From contig JAUQXU010000499.1 in the NCBI GenBank assembly GCA_030837935.1, forward strand, positions 1 to 18,317: 18,317 nucleotides of DNA, in the 5' to 3' direction. The notes beneath the pieces are model-generated. The model worked only from the letters and a program-made list of their open reading frames with translations. It searched no databases and was not told the DNA's origin. The stretch's first letter is position 1, and each line of letters begins with the position of its first letter. The stretch comes from Candidatus Brocadia sp. (GTDB lineage: Bacteria > Planctomycetota > Brocadiia > Brocadiales > Brocadiaceae). The translations under genes were made by a program, and so were the position numbers. Of the stretch, positions 1 to 8,608 are shown one piece after another.

Positions 1-71
1 TCCCCGAGATTACTCAGAAAGAGCAGGATTATGTGATTAATCACATAAAAAATTTCATTTCAGGACAATAA
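1..71 (+). CDS. C-terminal tail of probable DegT/DnrJ/EryC1/StrS aminotransferase (partial)
   Basis: Only the last 22 residues are in the window, read in the frame starting at base 3 and ending at TAA 69-71. The fragment PEITQKEQDYVINHIKNFIS resembles the usual end of PLP-dependent sugar-nucleotide aminotransferases of the DegT family (pattern P-E-[LI]-T-x-x-[EQ]-Q-x-Y-V-I-x-x-I-K-x-F). The other two forward frames close early, at TGA and TAA codons before base 40. Such enzymes make amino sugars for surface polysaccharides, which would suit an immediate downstream neighbour that inserts LPS. The gap to the next start is only 16 bp. The fragment is too short to be certain; the family call rests on pattern memory. 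Confidence 0.5.
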   Translation, partial: PEITQKEQDYVINHIKNFISGQ

Positions 72-87
72 TTTTAAATTTATCCTC

Positions 88-2892
88 ATGCGAACACTGC
101 AAGCTCTTTTGCTTCTCGCCCTGTTGTTTATCGTAAAAGAATACGGCTACGCAGAAAGTTTACTTTCTGGTGTGAGAAATATAGAACAACGGCCTTTTTC
201 CTTATCAGGTAATCAGATTCGCACGTGGAAAAAAGATGGAATTCGGGTATTTATTGCCAATAAAGATGCGAGGGTTGTGCAGGGACCGTTTCAGATTGCG
301 GCGGATACCGTGGTTTGTTGGTTTCATGAGGAAGAGGCTATGCAACATGTGGAGGCGACTGTGGAGGTGTATTGCGAAGGCAAAGTAACTATCTTTCAGG
401 ATGAAAATTACGAGAAATATGAACAGGTGTATTTAAGCTTTGAGACGATGACTGGCGTAGTAGTTAGTCCTGATATACAACCGATAGAAACTTTCGAAGA
501 TGCCCAGGAGACAGAGGCTGTCCTGCGGGGTGAAGAAGTTCGTTCGATGAAAAAAGAAGAGTATTTATCTACCGAGATCCCAAAAAAGGTACTGATTACA
601 GGGGTTTCCCAAAAAGAAGAGATGGTTGATATTATTGCAGACAGCATTGACTCATGGGAGGAAGGAGATAGGCGGGTTGTCGTGGCCCTTGGAAATGTAG
701 ACATTAAGAAAGAGGACATGACGATAGATGCTGATAGTGTAATCTTGTGGTTTGATAAAACAGAATCGGATAGCTCGAATCACTCGGAACGGCCTTTGGG
801 TGAAATATATGCAGAAGGAAATGTGACGATGCGCCGTAAAGATGATGTGATAATTGCCGACAAGATATTTGAAAACCAAAAGGAGAATAAGGGGATTTTT
901 ATCAATAGTCAGGTGAGAACAATTCCTTTTGAGCAACCGGAAGTTAAAAAAAGTGATACCTCCGAAGGAAAAGAACGTATGAAGAAAAGCCAGGCGTCCT
1001 CTGCTTTGGCCGGCATGTCCGCTTATATTGGCGGAGAAGAGATACGGCACGTTGGCAAAGGGCAGTATGAGATTGCCAATAGCACAATAACTACTTGCGG
1101 ATATGGTCATCCGCATTACTGTTTTAAGGGGAAAAAGATTCGATTGGTTCAGAGGGGTGTTCATAATATAGTCTCTTCTACGCATAATACACTCTATCTG
1201 GATAAATATCCTGTTGCGTATTTGCCATATCTATCCCTTGATGTGCGGAAGAAAGAACGACTCTTAAAAGACTGGCAATTCGGAAGTTCTTCACGTTTTG
1301 GCACCTTTTTCAAATCAGACTGGGATTTGTATATCGTTACGGGTGGAAATCAAAAAGATTGGAGCGACCTTACCCTGAATCTAGATTATTTGGAGAAGAG
1401 GGGTATTGGTACGGGGCTTGATTTTGAATATAAAGGGCAGGATATGCTTGGGTATGTCGATACCTACTATATAAAAGACAAGGGAGATTCCGATATCAAC
1501 GACGTCCCTATCGATCATGAAGACCGTGGCACTATTCTTTGGAGACACCGGCAGCAATTACCTGCCGATTGGCGTTTGGATATGGAGTATTCCTATTTGA
1601 GTGATCCGAGGTTTCTCAGAGAGTATTTTCCGCACGAATTTAAGCAAGACAAAGATCGCGAGACGGTATTATATTTACGAAAAATTCACAATACTTCAGC
1701 AGGAACGTTTTTAATTAACGAACAATTTAATGGATTTGATACAACGATAGATTCTTTGCGGGAGAAGAGGTATGCGGAGCGGTTGCCTGAGGCAACATAT
1801 CGGATCATTGGAGAGCCTATTGGGGATAATCAACTGATATTTACATCGGAGTCCGCCGTAACCTATTTTGACAGTTCTTTTGAGCGGGTTAAGCCAGAGG
1901 TTCAATCACAATCTCTTGCGAGGTTGGATAGTGTAAACCGCGTAAGTATGCCGTTCAAGCCGTGGGTTTTTAACATAAACCCGTTTGTAGAAGGTAGAAC
2001 CAGTGGGTATACAGAAAGTATTGACACATCTGGTGCCGTTGATGAGGCAAATGGCCCCGCAACAGGGCGTTTCATCGGTTCTCTTGGATTTGATTGGAGT
2101 TCGACGCATTGGAGAAGCTACAGTGTTTATAATGATTTCTTTAAAGTTAATCGTTTAAGGCATATCTTTGTTCCGGAACTACGTTATACGTATAGCCCGA
2201 TTGTTACGGGGGATCCCAATGACTTATATCAATATGATGCGGTTGATGCCTTGGACTCATCCCATGTGGCTGTTATGGGTGTAAAAAATAAATTTCAGAC
2301 AAAACGAGGGGAACCAGGCTATGAAAAAACAGTGGATTTTATCGATTTAAACCTGGATTATTATATGTTTCTAGCAAAGGATGGGATTTATAATGATGGC
2401 ATAAATGGGATTATTATAAGAAAAGACAATTTTGTGAATATAGATTTCAGATCACAACTAACAGATATTATTGCGTTTGTTTCTGAACGTAATGAGTTTA
2501 ATACGGAAGAGTTTCAATTTGATGTCCTTTCTTCTGGTTTTGAGATATACAATCCTCCCGATTGGCAATATTTCATTGGGCACAGATATATACGAGACAT
2601 CAGTTCTACCGTTATCCTGGCGGCTGACTATAAGATTAGTGAAAAGTGGAGTGTGCTCTTCGGGGAAAAGTATGACTTTAAGTCTACGAAGATAGTTGAT
2701 GTGAAGGACGGAGATATAAATACAGAAGATAAATCCAGGAATCTCAAGACAAATTTGATAATATCCCGCTATTTTCATGATTGGGTAGGCAGTCTTACCC
2801 TTGAATTAGACCCCGTAAGAGATGATAATTCCTATAGGTTTGACATTACACCGAAAGGATTACAGAAAACCTCAAAACGTTTTTGGTTTTAG
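88..2892 (+). CDS. lptD: LPS-assembly protein LptD (OstA/Imp family), outer membrane
   Basis: 934 residues. LptD is the outer-membrane beta-barrel of the Lpt bridge that inserts lipopolysaccharide into the outer leaflet. Residues 1-22 form a signal peptide (hydrophobic core LLLLALLFIV, probable cleavage after GYA). Two OstA/LptA-like jelly-roll segments follow: about 50-100 (ADTVVCWF, YCEGKVTIF) and about 195-260 (ADSVILWF, YAEGNVTM). The LptD hallmark comes next: TTCGYGHPHYCF at 335-346, then LYLDKYPVAYLPYLSLD and a Gly/Ser-rich entry into the barrel. From about 400 to the end the chain is rich in alternating aromatic and charged strands and ends in Phe, as many outer-membrane barrels do. 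Only four Cys are present (77, 96, 337, 345), none in the barrel. The start ATG lacks a clear Shine-Dalgarno site, but the signal peptide supports it. Confidence 0.9.
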   Translation: MRTLQALLLLALLFIVKEYGYAESLLSGVRNIEQRPFSLSGNQIRTWKKDGIRVFIANKDARVVQGPFQIAADTVVCWFHEEEAMQHVEATVEVYCEGKVTIFQDENYEKYEQVYLSFETMTGVVVSPDIQPIETFEDAQETEAVLRGEEVRSMKKEEYLSTEIPKKVLITGVSQKEEMVDIIADSIDSWEEGDRRVVVALGNVDIKKEDMTIDADSVILWFDKTESDSSNHSERPLGEIYAEGNVTMRRKDDVIIADKIFENQKENKGIFINSQVRTIPFEQPEVKKSDTSEGKERMKKSQASSALAGMSAYIGGEEIRHVGKGQYEIANSTITTCGYGHPHYCFKGKKIRLVQRGVHNIVSSTHNTLYLDKYPVAYLPYLSLDVRKKERLLKDWQFGSSSRFGTFFKSDWDLYIVTGGNQKDWSDLTLNLDYLEKRGIGTGLDFEYKGQDMLGYVDTYYIKDKGDSDINDVPIDHEDRGTILWRHRQQLPADWRLDMEYSYLSDPRFLREYFPHEFKQDKDRETVLYLRKIHNTSAGTFLINEQFNGFDTTIDSLREKRYAERLPEATYRIIGEPIGDNQLIFTSESAVTYFDSSFERVKPEVQSQSLARLDSVNRVSMPFKPWVFNINPFVEGRTSGYTESIDTSGAVDEANGPATGRFIGSLGFDWSSTHWRSYSVYNDFFKVNRLRHIFVPELRYTYSPIVTGDPNDLYQYDAVDALDSSHVAVMGVKNKFQTKRGEPGYEKTVDFIDLNLDYYMFLAKDGIYNDGINGIIIRKDNFVNIDFRSQLTDIIAFVSERNEFNTEEFQFDVLSSGFEIYNPPDWQYFIGHRYIRDISSTVILAADYKISEKWSVLFGEKYDFKSTKIVDVKDGDINTEDKSRNLKTNLIISRYFHDWVGSLTLELDPVRDDNSYRFDITPKGLQKTSKRFWF

Positions 2893-2904
2893 GGTGTAAT
2901 AACG

Positions 2905-3408
2905 ATGCCGAGAAAAGCAGTTTATCCAGGAACATTTGACCCTGTTACGAATGGCCACCTCGACGTAATCAAAAGAGGTAGTATTATCTTTGACACATTA
3001 GTCGTTTCGGTGGGATGCAATCCATTAAAAGATGCGTTATTTTCAGTTAAGGAACGCATGGAGATGATTCGGGCGCATGTTAATGATTTAAAAAATGTTG
3101 AGGTCGACAGTTTTAACGGCATGTTGGTAGATTATCTCAAAAAACAACAAACAAACATTATATTGAGAGGTATACGCACCGTATCTGATTTTGAATATGA
3201 ATTTCAGAGGGCACTGACCAACCGAGTCCTCAATAAAGAAGTCGAAACCGTATTTATAATGACCAGTGAACAATATTCTTTTTTAAATTCTACGCTTATC
3301 AGGGAGGCCGTTAGCCTGGGTGGCAGTGTGAGCCCGTTTGTTCCTCCAGACGTTGAAAGTCGTTTGATAGAGAAATTTAAGCATATGCCTAGAAAGCATA
3401 CTGAATGA
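2905..3408 (+). CDS. coaD: Phosphopantetheine adenylyltransferase (PPAT)
   Basis: 167 residues, the usual bacterial length. CoaD transfers AMP from ATP to 4'-phosphopantetheine, giving dephospho-CoA, the penultimate step of CoA synthesis, in the cytoplasm. It is a nucleotidyltransferase with the N-terminal YPGTFDPVTNGH (7-18), containing the T/HxGH signature at 15-18. RGIRTVSDFEYE lies at 88-99 and the second nucleotide-binding motif NSTLIRE at 128-134, followed by GGSVSPFVPPDV. All expected motifs are present. It starts 12 bp after lptD, and its stop overlaps the next start (ATGA), so it is very probably co-transcribed and translationally coupled. Nothing about it is odd. Confidence 0.96.
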   Translation: MPRKAVYPGTFDPVTNGHLDVIKRGSIIFDTLVVSVGCNPLKDALFSVKERMEMIRAHVNDLKNVEVDSFNGMLVDYLKKQQTNIILRGIRTVSDFEYEFQRALTNRVLNKEVETVFIMTSEQYSFLNSTLIREAVSLGGSVSPFVPPDVESRLIEKFKHMPRKHTE

Positions 3409-4196
3409 AAATTAACGTCTTAGTTATTGGCGATATTGTAGGGAAACCCGGCCGTATCATATTGAAAGATAAGTTAAAATCATTTATCAATAGGGAGGAA
3501 ATACATTTTTGCATTGCAAACGGCGAAAATGCAGCTGCGGGGGCTGGTATTACCAGCGAAATAGCCGCAGAATTATTTTCCTATGGCATTGATGTTATAA
3601 CTACGGGTGATCATGTATGGGATAAAAAAGAGATACTACCGATGCTGGAAACTAATCCAAATGTCCTGAGACCGGCTAATTATTCACCGCTAGCAATTGG
3701 AAAAGGTTATGTGGTGAGGAATTCCAAATTGGGAAATCCTATAGGTGTGATTAATTTGTTGGGCCGGGTATTTATGAAGCCAATAGATTGTCCTTTTCGG
3801 ATTTCTGATGAGATTCTGAAGCATATTTCAAAAGAGACAAAGGTAATTTTTGTGGACATGCATGCAGAAGCGACCTCAGAAAAGATTGCCATGGGTTGGT
3901 ATTTGGATGGTAAGGTGAGCGCCGTTGTTGGGACACATACCCATGTACCTACTGCAGATGAAAAAATATTACCCAAAGGAACGGCCTTTATCAGTGATTT
4001 GGGAATGACCGGTCCGCACGAATCTATCCTTGGAAGAAAGATTGAGTGTGTATTAAAGGCTATTGTGACACAGATGCCTGTTCGATTTGATGTGGCAGAA
4101 AAGGATGTGCGCATAAGCGGGGTGAAGATAGTTGTGAATAGTCAAACAGGAAATGCAGAAAGTATTAAGAGGATTGAAGTTAAAGAAGGTGATTAG
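3405..4196 (+). CDS. ymdB: YmdB-type metallophosphoesterase (TIGR00282 family)
   Basis: 263 residues, full length for the family. B. subtilis YmdB is a di-iron phosphodiesterase active on 2',3'-cyclic nucleotides in vitro and linked to RNase Y and biofilm decisions; the role here is inferred from family only. Visible metal ligands: D10 (VIGDIVG), E41 and N42 (GENAAAGAGIT), H70 in GDHVWD, H152 in DMHAEATSEK, and H178/H180 in GTHTHVPTAD. DLGMTGP (198-204) is also typical. The residue before H70 is Asp69, where the calcineurin-like motif normally has Asn (GNH). The start overlaps the coaD stop by 4 bp. Its stop TAG is followed directly by the ATG of xseA with no gap. Confidence 0.9.
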   Translation: MKINVLVIGDIVGKPGRIILKDKLKSFINREEIHFCIANGENAAAGAGITSEIAAELFSYGIDVITTGDHVWDKKEILPMLETNPNVLRPANYSPLAIGKGYVVRNSKLGNPIGVINLLGRVFMKPIDCPFRISDEILKHISKETKVIFVDMHAEATSEKIAMGWYLDGKVSAVVGTHTHVPTADEKILPKGTAFISDLGMTGPHESILGRKIECVLKAIVTQMPVRFDVAEKDVRISGVKIVVNSQTGNAESIKRIEVKEGD

Positions 4197-5441
4197 ATGA
4201 GTTTTGTCAAGACGTTACCCGTGTTCCTTAATACAGCAAAAAATCAAAATAAGATACTCACGATTTCTGAACTTACGCGAAAGATACGTGGTTCAATCGA
4301 GCAAGAATTTTTTAATATTTGGGTCGTGGGAGAAGTTTCTAATGTAAAGAGGCCTTCTTCAGGGCATGTATATATGACACTGAAAGATACCAATGCACAA
4401 CTTCAAGCCGTCATGTTTAAAACTCGTGCGAACAACATAAAGTTTGAGATAAAAGATGGGATGGAGGTTTTGGCTTTTGGTTCAGTTACTGTTTATGAAG
4501 CTCGGGGTCAATATCAATTGATCATTGAACGTATGGAGCCTAAAGGAATTGGGGCATTACAACTGGCATTTTTACAATTAAAGGAACGCCTCGAAAAGGA
4601 AGGTTTATTTGATCCCGCACACAAAAAACCACTTCCGCTCCTCCCGAAGAAGATTGCCATTGTAACGTCTTTAACAGGTGCTGCAATAAGAGATATCATA
4701 AATGTAATCAACAGAAGATTTGCCAGGGTCGAAATTCTCATTTATCCGGTAAAGGTACAGGGCGAAGGTGCGGCACAGGAGATCGCACGGGCGATTGGTG
4801 ATTTGAATACTATTCCCGATGTCGACGCAATGATTGTGGGAAGGGGAGGCGGTAGTTTAGAGGACCTGTGGGCATTTAATGAGGAAGTGGTTGCGCGAAG
4901 CATTTATAACTCAAAGATCCCCGTTATTTCTGCTGTGGGTCATGAAATTGATGTAACTATTTCAGACTTGGTTGCAGATAAAAGGGCACTCACGCCTACA
5001 GAGGCGGGCGAGTTGGTTGTTCCACGGTATGACCAGTTAAAAGATGTAGTTGAGAAAATTAAGACTAGACTTGTACAAGCATTGTATAATAAAATATTAT
5101 TTGCGCGAACTACATTATTGAGGATTAAAAATAGTTTTTCATTTAAAAGGCCATTCGATAAAATACTTAGGTTGCAACAAGATTTGGACGAAATTGTACA
5201 ACGGCTCGTTACGGTGGGGAAACATACTGTTGCATTAGAACGTGAGCGACTTGCTGGTCTTGCAAACCGATTAGACAGTGTGAGTCCTTTAAGAGTGCTG
5301 AATAGGGGTTATTCTATTACCACCAATGTCGGGGATGATAAACCTATCAAGTCTGTTGAAACATTGGATATGGGGAAACTATTAAAGACACGATTGTTCC
5401 AGGGGAATATTATATCCTCAGTAGTTGAGATATTAAAGTAA
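4197..5441 (+). CDS. xseA: Exodeoxyribonuclease VII large subunit
   Basis: 414 residues. XseA is the catalytic subunit of exonuclease VII, a metal-independent single-strand DNA exonuclease that works with several copies of XseB in repair and in removing toxic ssDNA. The N-terminal OB fold is at about 20-115 (LTISELTRKIRG, IWVVGEVSNVKRPSSGHVY). The conserved catalytic part is at 150-270: IAIVTSLTGAAIRDI, GRGGGSLEDLWAFN (215-228), SAVGHEIDVTISDLVAD and RALTPTEAGE. A helical coiled segment follows at about 275-360. The C-terminal LRVLNRGYSI repeat is the typical family end. The start ATG abuts the ymdB stop and has AAGGTG about 7 nt upstream. There are about 20 extra residues before the OB fold, which is unremarkable. 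Confidence 0.96.
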   Translation: MSFVKTLPVFLNTAKNQNKILTISELTRKIRGSIEQEFFNIWVVGEVSNVKRPSSGHVYMTLKDTNAQLQAVMFKTRANNIKFEIKDGMEVLAFGSVTVYEARGQYQLIIERMEPKGIGALQLAFLQLKERLEKEGLFDPAHKKPLPLLPKKIAIVTSLTGAAIRDIINVINRRFARVEILIYPVKVQGEGAAQEIARAIGDLNTIPDVDAMIVGRGGGSLEDLWAFNEEVVARSIYNSKIPVISAVGHEIDVTISDLVADKRALTPTEAGELVVPRYDQLKDVVEKIKTRLVQALYNKILFARTTLLRIKNSFSFKRPFDKILRLQQDLDEIVQRLVTVGKHTVALERERLAGLANRLDSVSPLRVLNRGYSITTNVGDDKPIKSVETLDMGKLLKTRLFQGNIISSVVEILK

Positions 5442-5522
5442 CTACGAAGGAATCATGAAGATATTTACGCAATACAAAGGAAATATTTCTATGCATCAAA
5501 ATTGAAGGTAATACCTATACTG

Positions 5523-5771
5523 ATGGCAAAGATAAAATTTGAGGATGCACTAAAAGGATTAGAAGATATTGTAGAGCGGCTCGAAAAGGGAGATTTGTCA
5601 CTTGATAAAACTTTGTCCGAATACGAACAGGGTCTTAAGCTGTATAAGCAGTGTATTGTCCTGTTAGAGAATGCAGAAAAAAAGATTCAAATCCTGGTGA
5701 AGGACGAGAATGGTGTATTCCGTACCAAAGATTTTGAGATTGAAACTACGCAAAGTAATAATTCAAAATGA
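5523..5771 (+). CDS. xseB: Exodeoxyribonuclease VII small subunit
   Basis: 82 residues from this ATG, matching the family's usual length of about 80. XseB is a small helical protein that binds the long C-terminal helix of XseA. The signature FEDALKGLEDIVERLEKG then LSLDKTLSEYEQGLKLYK is unmistakable. An in-frame TTG seven codons upstream (5502) would add residues that are not part of the family core. The GAAGG at 5504-5508 lies about 14 nt before the ATG, a little far, so the TTG start cannot be excluded. The gap to xseA is 81 bp, the longest between these two partners and the next gene. The C-terminus (TTQSNNSK) is polar and non-conserved. Confidence 0.92.
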   Translation: MAKIKFEDALKGLEDIVERLEKGDLSLDKTLSEYEQGLKLYKQCIVLLENAEKKIQILVKDENGVFRTKDFEIETTQSNNSK

Positions 5772-5823
5772 ATATTTACTAAATATTAAACTGGCTTTTT
5801 GGATTTATTCCGAATAATAACAT

Positions 5824-7761
5824 ATGAATAAACTATTGGATTGTATCGAATACCCGGAGGATTTGAAAAAGTTAAAGCTGGAGGATTTGCCCAAACTTGC
5901 AACGGAAATTCGCGAACTAATCGTGGATGTTGTTTCGAAAAATCCAGGTCATCTTTCTTCAAATCTTGGTGTAGTTGAATTATCTATTGCGCTCCATTAC
6001 TGTTTTGATTTTAAGAAGGATAAAATCGTGTGGGATGTAGGTCACCAGGCATATGTTCACAAGATTCTCACGGGTCGAAAAGTGAAGTTTCCTACCCTAA
6101 GGCAGTATAAGGGGCTCAGCGGTTTTCCGGATAAAAGTGAGAGCGAGTATGACCCATTTACGTGTGGTCATAGCGGGAATGCCATATCGGCGGGACTGGG
6201 CGTGTCTTGCGCTGACGCAATTCTTGGATGCAAGAGGTCTGCTGTGGTTGTTGTGGGTGATGGAGCTATAGGGGCGGGTATGTCTTTAGAGGCGTTGAAT
6301 CATGCGGGTGATCTGAAGAAAAATTTGCTGGTGGTATTAAATGACAATGAGATGTCTATTTCCAACACCGTTGGTGCTTTCTCGAAATATCTGAACAAAA
6401 TCAGGACAGCTCCAATCTATGTGGATATGAGAAAAGAGGTTCATAATTTATTGAAAGTACTGCCTGTTTTTGGCAAGCCGGTTGAAAAAACATTGGAACA
6501 TGTAATTGAATTAATACGCGGGGGGTCTGCCGTTCCTGGACAAATATTCAAAGACCTTGGATTTAATTATTTTGGGCCAATTGACGGACATAATTTCCGA
6601 ATATTGATAGAGACATTGAATGATATTAAACACCTCGAAGGTCCGGTGCTCTTGCATGTAGTAACGGAAAAAGGGCGGGGTTTTGAACCGGCATGTCAAA
6701 ATCCCACACAATACCACAGTGCAGGCAAGTTCGAGATGTGCGATGGAAAGATTAAGAAGACTGCCAATAATTCACCAACGGTTTCTTATACCAAGGTTTT
6801 TGGGGATGCCCTGATAGAGCTGGGAAAGACAGATGCCAGGGTGGTAGGTATTACCGCCGCCATGCCTGATGGAACTGGCATGGTTTCTTTTGGCAAAAAA
6901 TTCCCAGACCGATTTTACGACGTTGGGATTTGTGAACAGCATGCTGTGGGTTTGGCCAACGGATTGTCTGTGGGGGGGCTAAAACCTGTGGTTGCTATCT
7001 ACTCGACGTTTTTACAAAGGGCATATGATCAGGTGTTTCATGATATCTGCTTGCAACGAAACGGAGTCGTATTTGCGCTCGACCGGGCAGGGATTGTAGG
7101 GAATGACGGCCCTACTCATAATGGTCTGTTTGACATTGCCTATCTTCGGAATCTGCCGGAGATTGTCTTAATGGCGCCAAAAGACGGGAGTGAGTTAAAA
7201 TCTATGCTAAAGATTGCTTTGGATTCAGGCAGGCCTGTGGCGATCAGATACCCTAAAGAGGATATCCCCGAAGAAAAACTTAGTCCACACTATAAAGTAT
7301 TTGAAATTGGAAAGGCTGAGGTATTGAGAGATGGTGCCGATGGTGTTCTTTTTGCTTATGGTGCCATGGTGTATCGATGTTTGCAAGCTGCAGAAAAGCT
7401 GAGTGAAAAAGGCATCGAGGTTACGGTAGTGAATGCGAGGTTTGTAAAACCCCTCGACAAAGAACTTATTTTGGAGTTAGTCAGGAATTACAAACTGATC
7501 ATTACGGTAGAAGATCATGTATTGATGGGTGGTTTTGGTTCTGCGGTGCTTGAACTCGTTTCTGATGAAAGGGAAAACGTGAATAAGATTTTGCGAATGG
7601 GTATTCCTGATCGCTTTATTGAGCATGGGCCTCGGAATTTGATGCTAAAAAATATAGGATTAGATGAAGATGGAATTGCCGATAAATTTATTGCAACACT
7701 TAATTTGATGAATACCCGTGGTTCTTTTACTAAGACAGGAAAGCAACGTTTGACCGTTTGA
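5824..7761 (+). CDS. dxs: 1-deoxy-D-xylulose-5-phosphate synthase
   Basis: 645 residues. DXS condenses pyruvate and glyceraldehyde-3-phosphate with thiamine diphosphate, the entry step of the MEP isoprenoid pathway, and also feeds thiazole and pyridoxal synthesis. Motifs in order: PGHLSSNLGVVEL (41-53), DVGHQAY with H74, CGHSGNAISAGLG (114-126), the ThDP motif GDGAIGAGMSLEALNHAG (145-162) ending in NDNEMSIS, GPIDGHN with H256, YHSAGKF, and the catalytic glutamate E371 in ICEQHAVGLANG. The transketolase C-terminal domain is intact. About 15 polar residues extend past the usual end. No good Shine-Dalgarno site precedes the ATG, but the N-terminus (LLDCIEYPEDLKKL) aligns with the family start. 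nadK begins 4 bp after the stop. Confidence 0.97.
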   Translation: MNKLLDCIEYPEDLKKLKLEDLPKLATEIRELIVDVVSKNPGHLSSNLGVVELSIALHYCFDFKKDKIVWDVGHQAYVHKILTGRKVKFPTLRQYKGLSGFPDKSESEYDPFTCGHSGNAISAGLGVSCADAILGCKRSAVVVVGDGAIGAGMSLEALNHAGDLKKNLLVVLNDNEMSISNTVGAFSKYLNKIRTAPIYVDMRKEVHNLLKVLPVFGKPVEKTLEHVIELIRGGSAVPGQIFKDLGFNYFGPIDGHNFRILIETLNDIKHLEGPVLLHVVTEKGRGFEPACQNPTQYHSAGKFEMCDGKIKKTANNSPTVSYTKVFGDALIELGKTDARVVGITAAMPDGTGMVSFGKKFPDRFYDVGICEQHAVGLANGLSVGGLKPVVAIYSTFLQRAYDQVFHDICLQRNGVVFALDRAGIVGNDGPTHNGLFDIAYLRNLPEIVLMAPKDGSELKSMLKIALDSGRPVAIRYPKEDIPEEKLSPHYKVFEIGKAEVLRDGADGVLFAYGAMVYRCLQAAEKLSEKGIEVTVVNARFVKPLDKELILELVRNYKLIITVEDHVLMGGFGSAVLELVSDERENVNKILRMGIPDRFIEHGPRNLMLKNIGLDEDGIADKFIATLNLMNTRGSFTKTGKQRLTV

Positions 7762-7765
7762 GCGA

Positions 7766-8608
7766 ATGAAAAAGATTCTGGTTCTCGGCGACTTAAGCAA
7801 AAAAAAGATTTACGACACGATTTTTGGCTTAAAACCATGGTTGGATAAGCACGTGGTTGCTGAAATTCTTGATGTGCCGAAAGGGGAAAAAATTGAAAAG
7901 ACGGGGGCAGAAATTGCCGTAGTGTTTGGAGGAGATGGAGCGATTCTTTCAACGTGTCGGGGGCTCGGAAGAAATCAAATACCGATTATAGGTGTGCACA
8001 TGGGAAGATTTGGTTTTTTGGCAGAGCTTATGGAAAAAGATGTATGCGTCTCTTTAGAAAAAATATTTATAGGAAACTATCAGGTGCGCAAAAGGATGCT
8101 CCTGTTATCCTGTGTTGAGCGTGCAGGAAGTACGATAAACGAATCCGTGGGTATTAATGATGCGGTGATCTCCCGTTCGTCCTTGTCAAGGCTGATCTCC
8201 ATAAAACTGAATATTAACGGGGAAGACGTGGCAACATACCGGGCGGATGGCTTAATTATATCGACACCTTTAGGTTCTACAGCACATTCATTGTCTGCGG
8301 GGGGGCCACTTTTAACGCCTGATTTAAATGCGTTTATTATTGTGCCGATATGTCCGCATACCCTTACGAATCGGCCATTAGTAGTTTCTGCGGATGTAAA
8401 GATTGAGATGGAAATCTTATCTCAATTAAACGGCACTGGTTTTACGGTGGATGGTCAGGTTTTTACGGAATTAGAGATGGGCGATAAAATAAAGGTGGAA
8501 AAGTCGGATACTGAGGTTCAGATGATAGATACTGGCACGCGGACGTTTTATGGTGTATTGCGTGAAAAATTGAATTGGGGAGGACAGCCGAATTATGGCC
8601 GTAATTAG
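7766..8608 (+). CDS. nadK: NAD kinase (ATP-NAD/poly(P)-NAD kinase)
   Basis: 280 residues. NadK phosphorylates NAD to NADP, the only route to NADP, in the cytoplasm. Key motifs: GGDG at 55-58, the catalytic/phosphate-binding site; GRFGFLAEL; GINDAVISR with ND at 131-132; YRADGLIISTPLGSTAHSLSAGGP at about 158-181; and PICPHTLTNRPLVV from 194. All are intact. The gene starts 4 bp after dxs without an obvious ribosome-binding site, consistent with translational coupling. Its last 14 bp overlap the start of the downstream ferredoxin-like subunit gene, tying NADP supply to a ferredoxin-dependent oxidoreductase operon. Confidence 0.96.
   Translation: MKKILVLGDLSKKKIYDTIFGLKPWLDKHVVAEILDVPKGEKIEKTGAEIAVVFGGDGAILSTCRGLGRNQIPIIGVHMGRFGFLAELMEKDVCVSLEKIFIGNYQVRKRMLLLSCVERAGSTINESVGINDAVISRSSLSRLISIKLNINGEDVATYRADGLIISTPLGSTAHSLSAGGPLLTPDLNAFIIVPICPHTLTNRPLVVSADVKIEMEILSQLNGTGFTVDGQVFTELEMGDKIKVEKSDTEVQMIDTGTRTFYGVLREKLNWGGQPNYGRN

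Noticed and set aside
652..1185. 177-residue open frame on the minus strand inside lptD
   Set aside because: Fully antisense to a clear LptD reading frame, no recognisable motif, no ribosome-binding site; a shadow frame.
5455..5505. 16-residue frame MKIFTQYKGNISMHQN between xseA and xseB
   Set aside because: GAAGGA is only 3 bases from the ATG and nothing else supports coding; more likely leader sequence for xseB.
7515..7952. 145-residue minus-strand frame over the dxs-nadK junction
   Set aside because: Overlaps two well-supported genes; no domain or start signal.
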